39,540 nucleotides of DNA, taken from NCBI GenBank assembly GCA_002299555.1, contig DBOL01000068.1, positions 1 to 39,540 of the forward strand, written 5' to 3'. Positions within the stretch are counted from its first letter, which is position 1. Each line of letters starts with the position of its first letter. The notes under the pieces are model-generated. The model was not told the DNA's origin, did no database searches, and was given only the letters and a program-made list of their open reading frames with translations. Source of the DNA: Candidatus Aminicenantes bacterium UBA647. Lineage in GTDB: Bacteria; Acidobacteriota; Aminicenantia; UBA2199. Below are positions 7,725 to 16,103 of the stretch, piece by piece. The position numbers and the translations under genes are program-made.

Positions 7725-10700
7725 ATGAAAGAAGTATCAATAACAATAAACGGAAGATCAATAAAGACCACAGATGATAAAACTATTCTTCAGGTAGTAG
7801 ATCAGAATAATTTAGACAAAATACCTACACTTTGTAACGATAACAGGATAGAGCCTTACGGCTCCTGTTTTGTTTGTGTTGTTGAGGTTGAAGGGGTAAA
7901 CAGGCTTCTCCCCTCATGCGCAACTAAAGTTACTGATGGAATGGTTGTTAATACCAGATCTGAGAAGGTTATGGAATCAAGAAAAACAGCACTTGAGCTG
8001 TTGCTTTCGAACCATTATGCAGATTGTATAGGGCCATGTGTTAATAATTGCCCGGCAAATGTTGATGCACAGGGATATATTGCACTTATAGCGAAGGGTA
8101 AAAATGAGGAAGCTCTGAAACTTGTGAAAGAGAACAATCCTCTTCCCCTTTCCATAGGCAGGGTTTGTGTAAGGGATTGTGAGGTTGACTGCCGAAGGGA
8201 TATAATAGATGAAACGGTCGGGATCAATTATCTCAAGAGGTATGTTGCCGATATCGATATGGGGCATATGTGGACCCCGGAGATCAAAGAAGAAAAAGAA
8301 GGCAGGGTTGCGATAATTGGTGGCGGGCCAAGCGGTTTATCCTGTGCATATTATCTGAGGCTTAAAGGTTACCAGATAACCATATTCGATAAATTACCGG
8401 AACTCGGCGGAATGCTCAGGTATGGAATACCTGAATACAGACTCCCGAAGCAAATACTGGATACAGAGATAAACTGGATCACAGGACTTGGGATCGATGT
8501 AAAGACCGGAACTGAAATGGGAAAGGATTTCACGGCAGATTCTCTTATCGAGGAAGGGTTTGATGCTGTTTATCTCGCTGTAGGTGCCCAGGGTGCCAGC
8601 AGTATGAGGCTCGAACATGAAGATGAAACAGATGGAGTAATTAAAGGAATCGATTTCCTGAGGGACCTGCAATTAAAAGAGAAAGCGGAGCTTAAAGGAG
8701 TTGTAGGTATTGTCGGTGGAGGTAATACTGCAATCGACGCTGCCAGAACGGCAGTAAGGTGCGGAGCAGATAAAGTTATGATCCTCTACAGAAGGTCGGA
8801 AAAAGAGATGCCTGCGCATGAAGCGGAAATTGAAGCTGCAAGAGAAGAAGGTATCGAAATGAAGATCCTTACATTGCCGACGAAACTGATCAGGGATGGA
8901 AATAGGCTGAAAGGTGTTGAATGTATTGAGATGAAACTGAAAGAAGCGGCACCTGGTGAAAGGCCCAAACCGATTCCGGTAGAAGGATCAGAATTTGAGA
9001 TCGAACTGGACTATCTGATAGGAGCGATAGGACAGAGTGTAGATATCTCTTTTAACAAATCTGATAATGAAGTATCTCTTGAAAAATGGGGAACCATTAT
9101 TGTAAATGATAAAACTATGGAAACTTCAAGGAAGAAGGTTTTTGCGGGGGGAGATGCTGTCACCGGTCCATTCACGGCAATAACATCCATAGCTCATGGG
9201 AAAAGAGCATCTGCTGCGATCGATAAGTATCTTGAGTACGGAATCGCAAAAGGAGCACCGGATAAGTTTTATAGCTTTAAACATAGATTCAATGAAGTAC
9301 CGGAGCATGAACTATATCATGCGGCAAAAGTTGATAAAGAGAGAATGAATGAACTTGATCCTGCTCAAAGAACTAAATGCTTTGATGAGGTTGAGTTGGG
9401 ATTCAGCACTGAGCAGGCCGGGAATGAGGTCAGGCGATGTCTCGAATGCGGTTGTTCTGAATATTATGATTGTGAACTTCGGAAATATAGTGATGAGTAT
9501 GGGATCAACATAGACGATTATGTGGGAGAGGTAAGAAAATATAAAGTTGATAATGACCACCCGTTTATAACTCTTGATCCCAACAAATGTATAAATTGTG
9601 GAAAGTGTGTCCGGATCTGTGCAGAGATCCTCGAGGTTGCGGCTCTGGGTTTTGTAAGGAGGGGATTTCAGGCTGTTGTGAAACCGGCAATGGAAAAACA
9701 TCTGATGGAGACAAATTGTATTTCATGCGGGAATTGCATAGATGTATGTCCTACAGGTGCAATAGCGGAAAAATATCCATTCAAGGTTCTTGGAGCTCTT
9801 CCTAAAGAGGATTACGAATCTATATGTAACTTCTGTTCGGTCGGATGCAGGATCAATTATAAAGTGATCGATAAAGACCTCTTTTATGTATCAAATTCTA
9901 CAGAATCAATAATGGATTCACACAATGAGGGTTATCTTTGCAGCAAAGGGAAATTCGGGCACAGGTATCTTCTGTCTGATGAACGGATCATAAATCCTTC
10001 CATTAAAAAAGACGATGTAATGACAAATGTGAGCTGGGATGAAGCTCTGGATCATTCTGCTGAAGAGATAAATAAAGTAATTCGGAAGTACGGACCGGAT
10101 TCTGTTGCTGTTTTCGGTTCTCCGAAAATGTCCAATGAAGAGTTATACCTTTTATCAAAATTTGCAAGGAAAGGGTTAAAAACAAATAATATAGCTTCAT
10201 TATCGAACCTGGTTCATGGAATGGAACAGGACAGCCTTGACGAATCTCTCGGAATAACAGCGTCAACAGCGATATTAAATGATATTGAAAAGAGTGATAT
10301 TGTTGTACTTGTTAATTCAGGTCTCTCTTCAGAAAATCTGATAGTAGAACAGAAGATCAAAGCTGCAAAGAAGAAAGGGACTGAGCTGATACTGATAAAT
10401 TCTTCTGAAATTAAATTGACAAAATTTGCTGATCTCTGGATAGACTCCAGGAAAGGGACTAATACTGTATTGCTTAACGGACTGATCAGAGAGTTGTTAA
10501 CTGATAATAGATCTCCCGAAAATAGTGATATGGAGTCACTGAAAGAACTTGTTTCTGAGTTCAACAGGGAAAAAGTAACCAGCATGGCAGATGTGAGCCT
10601 TGATAAATATGAAAAACTACTTGCTATGATATCTGATCAGAGGAAAAAGGTCATATTTATTTATAATATTGACTCAAAGCTTGAGAAGTCTTCTAACGAT

Positions 10701-11459
10701 CTGAAAGCTATCGGGAATATTCAATTAATTACCGGACGCTTGTCGTCACCCGGTAATGGAATAATTCTTTTAAGGGATTATGCCAACTCGATGGGGGTCT
10801 TCGACATGGGGCTGTCACCTCAGTATCTCCCCGGCCAGATCAAACATAGCGAGGAAAGTGAAATACTCTCTCTCGGAAAACAATGGGATATAGATCTGTC
10901 AGGAATTTTCAAACCTCTGGACCTCTCAAAAAAACTTGCCAGAGGAGAGATAAAAGCAGCATTGATATTCGGTGAAAATCCCTTTAACGATACAGAGAAT
11001 TTTAAATTGCTAAGCGGTTTTGAATTCCTGCTTGTTAATCAGATGTTCGTTGATCAAACATCCAGGGAAGCGGATGTGATCCTTCCGGCTTCATCGTCGA
11101 TCGAACAGGATGGATCATATACAAATTCCGATACACGTATCCAGCAGAGTAGAAAAATATTCGATCCCGAGAATGGAGTGGAGAACTGGAAACTTATATC
11201 CGGTCTTGCATCCAGATTTGATCCTTCAGGATTTGACTTTGATTCTTCTGAAGATATTTTCAATGAGATAAAAGAAGTGAACAGATTATACAAGGATGCA
11301 GAGGATAATTATTGCTGGAACAGCGGACAGGAAATCTCTAACCCGGAAATTTCATTGTATGAAACTAATGTTGATACGATTGAACAGAAAAAGCATTCAA
11401 TGTTATACTCTGAGGAGTATTATAATTTGAAGATAAGAAATAATTTAAAAAGATTTTAA
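7725..11459 (+). CDS. NuoG/GltD fusion subunit: [2Fe-2S], FAD/NADPH module, ferredoxins and a molybdopterin-oxidoreductase-like domain
   Basis: This 1244-residue protein is a multi-domain fusion. Its order is: a NuoG-type [2Fe-2S] ferredoxin (C37, C48, C51, C65); a GltD/NfnL-type region with Cys-rich entry (C101, C105, C109), FAD motif GGGPSGL (199-205) and a second nucleotide motif GGGNTAIDAA (331-340), likely for NADPH; a Cys cluster (C572-C583); two [4Fe-4S] motifs (C622-C632 and C665-C675); and an FdhA/NuoG-like molybdopterin domain starting with C701/C704/C708/C739. The Sec/Cys of formate dehydrogenases is replaced by Val830 (LVHGM where FDHs have LCHAP), and no molybdopterin-dinucleotide-binding C-terminal domain follows, so formate oxidation is unlikely. 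With the NuoE/F partners the best analogy is the Sporomusa-type Nfn (Stn) bifurcating transhydrogenase coupling NADH, NADPH and ferredoxin. The kinase gene follows immediately (TAA then ATG). Confidence 0.85.
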   Translation: MKEVSITINGRSIKTTDDKTILQVVDQNNLDKIPTLCNDNRIEPYGSCFVCVVEVEGVNRLLPSCATKVTDGMVVNTRSEKVMESRKTALELLLSNHYADCIGPCVNNCPANVDAQGYIALIAKGKNEEALKLVKENNPLPLSIGRVCVRDCEVDCRRDIIDETVGINYLKRYVADIDMGHMWTPEIKEEKEGRVAIIGGGPSGLSCAYYLRLKGYQITIFDKLPELGGMLRYGIPEYRLPKQILDTEINWITGLGIDVKTGTEMGKDFTADSLIEEGFDAVYLAVGAQGASSMRLEHEDETDGVIKGIDFLRDLQLKEKAELKGVVGIVGGGNTAIDAARTAVRCGADKVMILYRRSEKEMPAHEAEIEAAREEGIEMKILTLPTKLIRDGNRLKGVECIEMKLKEAAPGERPKPIPVEGSEFEIELDYLIGAIGQSVDISFNKSDNEVSLEKWGTIIVNDKTMETSRKKVFAGGDAVTGPFTAITSIAHGKRASAAIDKYLEYGIAKGAPDKFYSFKHRFNEVPEHELYHAAKVDKERMNELDPAQRTKCFDEVELGFSTEQAGNEVRRCLECGCSEYYDCELRKYSDEYGINIDDYVGEVRKYKVDNDHPFITLDPNKCINCGKCVRICAEILEVAALGFVRRGFQAVVKPAMEKHLMETNCISCGNCIDVCPTGAIAEKYPFKVLGALPKEDYESICNFCSVGCRINYKVIDKDLFYVSNSTESIMDSHNEGYLCSKGKFGHRYLLSDERIINPSIKKDDVMTNVSWDEALDHSAEEINKVIRKYGPDSVAVFGSPKMSNEELYLLSKFARKGLKTNNIASLSNLVHGMEQDSLDESLGITASTAILNDIEKSDIVVLVNSGLSSENLIVEQKIKAAKKKGTELILINSSEIKLTKFADLWIDSRKGTNTVLLNGLIRELLTDNRSPENSDMESLKELVSEFNREKVTSMADVSLDKYEKLLAMISDQRKKVIFIYNIDSKLEKSSNDLKAIGNIQLITGRLSSPGNGIILLRDYANSMGVFDMGLSPQYLPGQIKHSEESEILSLGKQWDIDLSGIFKPLDLSKKLARGEIKAALIFGENPFNDTENFKLLSGFEFLLVNQMFVDQTSREADVILPASSSIEQDGSYTNSDTRIQQSRKIFDPENGVENWKLISGLASRFDPSGFDFDSSEDIFNEIKEVNRLYKDAEDNYCWNSGQEISNPEISLYETNVDTIEQKKHSMLYSEEYYNLKIRNNLKRF

Positions 11460-13337
11460 ATGGTAAACCTTAACAGAGAAAATTTCGCCCTCGGTGTCAT
11501 TAACAATATCATTATTGTTGATGAGAATAATATCATCCTTTTTTTAGGTGATATTATCATGGATATTATCTATAAAGGAGAAGACAGGACAGGTGAGGAG
11601 ATATTCTCAGGATTTCCCGTTCATGAAGAAGGGGATATTCTGGAGAAGAATCTTAAACTGGTGAGGAGAGAGAAGGTAACAAAATCTTTTTTCCATAAAG
11701 GTATAGGAAAGAAGATCGTGATCTTTCCTGCAAATTATGCGAAGGAGAAGAACATAATCATCTCCTTTGAAGATGAGATAGTCAATGCAAATATAATCTC
11801 ATCGGAACTCAAAGAGCGGGTTAAGGAACTTCAATGCCTTTACAGTATCAGCCATGAAATAAATGCAGCGAAGACACTGGGAGAGGTTTTTGAGAATACT
11901 GCAGATCATATGAGCAATGGATTTCAGTTCCCGGATCTAACCTCAGTTACAATTAAGCTTGATAATAAAAGCTATGGTGACAAAGAGAGTGGTGAGCCAA
12001 CCATATCAATAGAGGAAAAGATCATTGTTGAAGGAGACGAAAGGGGATTGATAAAAGTATCTCTGAGCAATGGTGAAAAATTCCTTGAAGAAGAGTTTGC
12101 TCTGATAAAAGAGATCGCAGACAGTTTCTCAAAAACAATCGAGAGGGTAGAGAGTAGAGCAGACCTCGAAAAGAAAAAACTCATTCTTGAAAGAAAGAAT
12201 CTAAAGCTTCTGGAATTGACTGAGGAATGTGCACGAAACAGAGAGGAGCTTGAAACCCTGATAGATGCAATAACAGACAGGATCTATGTTGTAGATCGTG
12301 ATGGGAATATGTCCATGAGCAACGATAAGGACATTGGCGATGAGGGACATAAATTTGAGGACTTATGCAAATCAGAACTTCAGGATGAGAAAAGCCCGAT
12401 CATGAAAGTGTTCATTGCCGGCAAGAGCATTAACTTTGAGAAAAAAATCAATAATCTCTATTTTTCGATCAGGGTTTACCCCATATTTTCTCAGAAAGAT
12501 AATGTTGAAAAAATTCTTGTTATTTGCAGAAATGTGACTGAAAAAAAAGAACTTGAGAACCAGATGCTGCAATCAAATAAATTGGCTTCTCTCGGAAAAC
12601 TTGTCGCAGGTATAGCACATGAGATAAATAATCCGAATACTTTTATAAGGGGCAATCTGAACATCATAAAAGAGTCATTCGATGATATTTTCCCGATCAT
12701 AAATAAATATTACAAAGAGCAGACTGATTTGAAGATAGCCCGTCTTGATTATAACGTATTCAGGGAGAATATCCCTTTGCTTATTAATGATATGTTTGAA
12801 GGATCGAACAGGATCAAAAAGATCGTTGATGATCTCAGAAATTATGCAAGAAAAGATGAGGGTTTTCTGACTGATGATGTAGATATAAACCTTGTTGTCA
12901 ATAATGCATTCAGGTTGGTTGAGAGTCAGACCCGCAGGATGGCTCATGTAAAATTGCAGCTTGATGAAAACTTACCAATTTTTAAGGGGAATTTTCAGAA
13001 ACTGGAACAGGTTATGGTAAATATGATCCTGAATGCCGCTCAGTCAATAAACGGTCAAAAGGGAAAAGTGTTAATTAATTCAACCTCTCCTGATGGTGGT
13101 GAACATGTTGAGGTTAAGATCTCAGACAACGGGAAGGGGATAGATGAAGAAATAATAAACTCAATTTTCGACCCGTTCTTTACAACAAAAAGGGACAAAG
13201 GCGGTACCGGTCTCGGGCTTTCAATATCGTATGGAATTATCAGAGAGCATGGCGGAGAGATAAATGTAACAAGTAAGTCGGGAGAGGGGGCAGAGTTCAG
13301 GATCACCATCCCGGTAAGGAGAGTTACTGCTAAATGA
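11460..13337 (+). CDS. Cytoplasmic sensor histidine kinase with PAS/GAF-like input domains
   Basis: The 625-residue protein has no convincing membrane segment. A degenerate PAS-like region (about 1-100) is followed by a GAF-like domain (about 120-235), a coiled-coil linker (235-265), a PAS domain (about 265-360), HisKA with the H-box AHEINNP (His387) and an HATPase domain with N, G1 (DNGKGI) and G2 (GGTGLGLS) boxes near residues 510-600. It should phosphorylate the NtrC-type regulator encoded directly downstream, whose ATG overlaps its stop. Its start codon follows the stop of the 1244-residue subunit with no gap and without a clear ribosome binding site, suggesting translational coupling. 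A soluble kinase tied to a redox complex suggests sensing of a cytoplasmic redox or metabolic cue; the ligand is unknown. Confidence 0.9.
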   Translation: MVNLNRENFALGVINNIIIVDENNIILFLGDIIMDIIYKGEDRTGEEIFSGFPVHEEGDILEKNLKLVRREKVTKSFFHKGIGKKIVIFPANYAKEKNIIISFEDEIVNANIISSELKERVKELQCLYSISHEINAAKTLGEVFENTADHMSNGFQFPDLTSVTIKLDNKSYGDKESGEPTISIEEKIIVEGDERGLIKVSLSNGEKFLEEEFALIKEIADSFSKTIERVESRADLEKKKLILERKNLKLLELTEECARNREELETLIDAITDRIYVVDRDGNMSMSNDKDIGDEGHKFEDLCKSELQDEKSPIMKVFIAGKSINFEKKINNLYFSIRVYPIFSQKDNVEKILVICRNVTEKKELENQMLQSNKLASLGKLVAGIAHEINNPNTFIRGNLNIIKESFDDIFPIINKYYKEQTDLKIARLDYNVFRENIPLLINDMFEGSNRIKKIVDDLRNYARKDEGFLTDDVDINLVVNNAFRLVESQTRRMAHVKLQLDENLPIFKGNFQKLEQVMVNMILNAAQSINGQKGKVLINSTSPDGGEHVEVKISDNGKGIDEEIINSIFDPFFTTKRDKGGTGLGLSISYGIIREHGGEINVTSKSGEGAEFRITIPVRRVTAK

Positions 13338-14701
13338 ACAACATACTTGTAGTAGATGATGATGCAGCTATTTTAAATTATTTAAATCTTTTTCTGCTCC
13401 AGACCGGAAGATTCAAGATCAAAACTGTTCAGGATTCGACCCAGGTTTTTAAAATACTGGAAAATGAGATTTTTGATATTATTCTGATCGATATGGATAT
13501 GCCAAATGTTACAGGCATTGATATTCTGAACTATATAAAGAATGAAGAAGTGGATATTGTACCTGTAGTTCTGACAGGTGTTGAGGATGTAGATCTTGCA
13601 ATTTCTGCCATGAAATCGGGGACATTTGACTATCTTCTTAAACCGATCGAAGAGGAGAAGCTACTTCAGGTACTCGATTCAGCTCTTCTGAATGTGGATA
13701 TCAAAAGGGCAAAATCTGATCCGGATGAAAAAGTATCCAGAAAATCTCTAAAATATAGTGAGGAATTTAAGGAAATTATTACTTCGGATCCCGAAATGCT
13801 GAAGATCTTCCACCTGGTTGAAAAATTGTCTGTTACTGACAATAGTATTCTGATCTGGGGAGAGAGTGGTACCGGTAAAGAATTGGTGGCAAAAGCTATT
13901 CATAATATCAGTGAGAGAAAGGATAAAAAATTTGTAGCGGTAAATGCAGGGGCGTTTGCAAACGAACTTTTTTCTTCTGAATTTTTCGGCCATGCAAAAG
14001 GGTCATTTACAGGAGCAGTTTCGGAGAAGAAAGGATTTCTTGAGGAAGCCGCCGGAGGGACATTATTCCTGGATGAGATAGGCGAACTTTCTCTCTCAAT
14101 ACAAGTTAAACTTCTGAGAGTTCTGCAGGAGGAGGAGTTTTACAGGATAGGTTCCACCGAAAATATAAGGACTGATGTAAGGATCATTGCAGCAACCAAC
14201 AAGAATCTTTTTGATGAGATAAAGAAAGGAACTTTCAGAAAAGATCTGTTCTTCAGGCTGAATATTAACTCAATATATCTTCCGACATTAAATGAAAGAA
14301 CAGGAGACATTCCTATCCTTGCAAATCACTTCCTTAAGATATTCAGCAAAAAATACGGGAAGGATATCTCCAGGATATCTGCGAAAGTGATGAACTTACT
14401 TAAAAATTATTATTATCCCGGGAATATAAGGGAATTAATGAACATTATTAATAGCTCAACGATAATTGAGACCGGAGAGGAATTGGGGAAAAATTCGCTA
14501 CCCAATTATTTTCTTAAGAGTGCAAAACATTCATATAGTGGAAGTGATGGATTAGAACTGAAATCGATACAGGAAGTTGAAAAGGAACATATTAAAAAGA
14601 TCCTTGAGCATACTGAAGGTAACCGGACCAGAGCATCGGAGATACTCGGTATCTCCCGTGTGAACCTGATAGCCAAAATAAAAAAGTACGAACTAACCTG
14701 A
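13334..14701 (+). CDS. NtrC-family sigma-54-dependent response regulator
   Basis: The 455-residue protein has the three domains of a sigma-54 enhancer-binding protein. The receiver (1-120) has Asp53 as phospho-acceptor. The AAA+ domain has Walker A GESGTGKE (176-183), the sigma-54 contact loop as GSFTGA (223-228, a common variant of GAFTGA) and Walker B TLFLDE (243-248). A Fis-type helix-turn-helix lies at about 415-455, with the NRTRASEILGISR pattern. The ATG overlaps the kinase stop (ATGA), so the pair is translationally coupled and is surely a two-component system. The obvious target is the sigma-54 promoter at 4340, which would make the module autoregulated. No strong terminator was seen after the stop. 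Confidence 0.95.
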   Translation: MNNILVVDDDAAILNYLNLFLLQTGRFKIKTVQDSTQVFKILENEIFDIILIDMDMPNVTGIDILNYIKNEEVDIVPVVLTGVEDVDLAISAMKSGTFDYLLKPIEEEKLLQVLDSALLNVDIKRAKSDPDEKVSRKSLKYSEEFKEIITSDPEMLKIFHLVEKLSVTDNSILIWGESGTGKELVAKAIHNISERKDKKFVAVNAGAFANELFSSEFFGHAKGSFTGAVSEKKGFLEEAAGGTLFLDEIGELSLSIQVKLLRVLQEEEFYRIGSTENIRTDVRIIAATNKNLFDEIKKGTFRKDLFFRLNINSIYLPTLNERTGDIPILANHFLKIFSKKYGKDISRISAKVMNLLKNYYYPGNIRELMNIINSSTIIETGEELGKNSLPNYFLKSAKHSYSGSDGLELKSIQEVEKEHIKKILEHTEGNRTRASEILGISRVNLIAKIKKYELT

Positions 14702-14782
14702 TATCTGCATGCCAGAGAATTTATGATTTTCTGAATTAATTCCAATATTTTTAACTTTATTCCTTTTAGTCACGAAATAATC

Positions 14783-14788
14783 TATAAT
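14783..14788 (+). promoter_or_regulatory. Possible -10 element of the lipoprotein gene
   Basis: A perfect TATAAT lies 26 bases upstream of the ATG at 14814, but no good -35 hexamer is found at 16-18 bases. A short CCG/CGG inverted repeat around a T/A-run (14790-14803) precedes the GGGGGAGA ribosome binding site. Confidence 0.3.
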
Positions 14789-14813
14789 TCCGTTTTTTTT
14801 ACGGGGGAGAATA

Positions 14814-15677
14814 ATGAGGAAATATAGTCCTGTATTGTTATTTGCATTTATTGTTATATTGATATCCGGATGTTCCACAAAATATATGGGATCCGGACTG
14901 AATGACTTTCACAAATCTTCTGAGCTTATTGCCGAATCCCTGGCCGGGGTGATCACTGAGATTATAGATCAGGATATGGAATTAAGGGCGGAAAGATCTG
15001 TAATAAATTCATCCATTACAGCTTCAGATCTGGAGCCTGTGATTTTAACATTTAGTAATCTCAGATTAAGGAAGGAACTGGTTAATTGCCTGGTGGAATA
15101 TTCGGGCCTGCTCAAAGCATTGCTGGACAAAGATCATATTACCTTTGTGAGGGAGTATGGTGAGGATTTAAGGGAGAGTCTCAATAATATCAACAGATCT
15201 GATCCCGGCATTGTCTCAAAGGAAGCGGCCGGAATTATCTCAACCATCATTACCATGGTCCCCGAAGGTGTGACATTCATGAAGAAGAAAAAATTTGCCT
15301 TGAAGCTGATGAGTGAGATGCAGAAGGTGATAGATAAAGTTTCCGTTAAGTTGAAGGAGGAGATGAATTCCATCAAACTGCTGGCTCCCAATCTGTATAC
15401 AAGATTATTCAGGGAAAAAGTTGAAAATAAATGGCCTGACAAAAAAGAGAAGAGGCTTAAATATGCTCTTGCAGGTGTGAAGATAATAAAAAAAAGAGAA
15501 ATGTTTGGATTCCTCATAGATGATCTTATTAATATAATGGATATTTTCCCTGCTGAGCATAAGAGACTAATGGATTCGTTCAGGAAGAGCGGGGGTACAC
15601 TGATCGGGCTTAATGAACTTCTCAATTATAGTATCCGTTTAAAGAACAACTACAGCCTGTTTTCAAAAGGAGAATGA
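14814..15677 (+). CDS. Lipoprotein of unknown function
   Basis: The 287-residue protein begins with a lipoprotein signal ending in LISGC, with Cys20 as the lipidation site. Asp/Glu at position +2 is absent (the next residue is Ser), so outer-membrane or outer-leaflet sorting is more likely than inner-membrane retention if the cell is diderm. The rest is mostly helical with no Cys or enzyme motif and Leu-rich amphipathic segments throughout. I do not recognise the family. A ribosome binding site (GGGGGAGA) is well placed. Only three bases separate its stop from the next small gene, so the two form a unit, placed between the sigma-54 module and the phosphonate operon. Confidence 0.75.
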   Translation: MRKYSPVLLFAFIVILISGCSTKYMGSGLNDFHKSSELIAESLAGVITEIIDQDMELRAERSVINSSITASDLEPVILTFSNLRLRKELVNCLVEYSGLLKALLDKDHITFVREYGEDLRESLNNINRSDPGIVSKEAAGIISTIITMVPEGVTFMKKKKFALKLMSEMQKVIDKVSVKLKEEMNSIKLLAPNLYTRLFREKVENKWPDKKEKRLKYALAGVKIIKKREMFGFLIDDLINIMDIFPAEHKRLMDSFRKSGGTLIGLNELLNYSIRLKNNYSLFSKGE

Positions 15678-15680
15678 TCG

Positions 15681-15992
15681 ATGTCAAAAATGGTAAAAGA
15701 GATAGCCGGGTTATGTTATCAACTTGATAAACTTTACACTGCTGAAAAGGATAAGAAGGTCAAAAAAGAGATCGGAAAAAATTTCGATATTTTATCGGAT
15801 CTCCTTGATAAGGCTATAAGGTCACAATTTGATGAAAATGATTCCATCTATAAAAAGAGTGTAAGAAAATTGAGAAAGTATTCAAGAGAGATAAAAAATA
15901 AATCTGGGCAATTTGATAAATATATAAATTTTTTTTCCGGTATGAGAAGCCTTGGAGATCAATTGGAAGAGTTGTTAAAAGGGGGAAGCTAA
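15681..15992 (+). CDS. Small, highly charged helical protein of unknown function
   Basis: The 103-residue protein is Lys/Glu/Asp-rich and predicted almost fully helical, with no signal, membrane segment or Cys cluster (a single Cys at position 12). The ribosome binding site AAAGGAG overlaps the end of the lipoprotein gene, and the start lies 3 bases after its stop, so expression is probably coupled. The family is not recognised. It may be a cytoplasmic or periplasmic partner of the lipoprotein, but the sequence does not decide this. Confidence 0.65.
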   Translation: MSKMVKEIAGLCYQLDKLYTAEKDKKVKKEIGKNFDILSDLLDKAIRSQFDENDSIYKKSVRKLRKYSREIKNKSGQFDKYINFFSGMRSLGDQLEELLKGGS

Positions 15993-16015
15993 GTTCATTT
16001 GTGGAAGTCTGTAAA

Positions 16016-16044
16016 TTGATAAAAACCCTTTTTTGCTATATAAT
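16016..16044 (+). promoter_or_regulatory. Strong sigma-70 type promoter of the phosphonate operon
   Basis: TTGATA (16016-16021) and TATAAT (16039-16044) are separated by exactly 17 bases, a near-consensus promoter. A start near 16051 leaves a leader of about 50 bases with an AGGAGA site before the ATG at 16104. The spacer contains CCC followed by a run of six T. Confidence 0.75.
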
Positions 16045-16103
16045 CCTGACTTGATCTGTAGAAAATCTAAATCTTGATTTAAAAAAACAGGAGAGTTGTT
16101 GAA

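Noticed and set aside
7725..11459. Annotation as a formate dehydrogenase alpha subunit
   Set aside because: The catalytic Sec/Cys position reads Val830 and the C-terminal molybdopterin-dinucleotide domain is absent. The GltD module and NuoE/F neighbours fit a transhydrogenase-type complex better.
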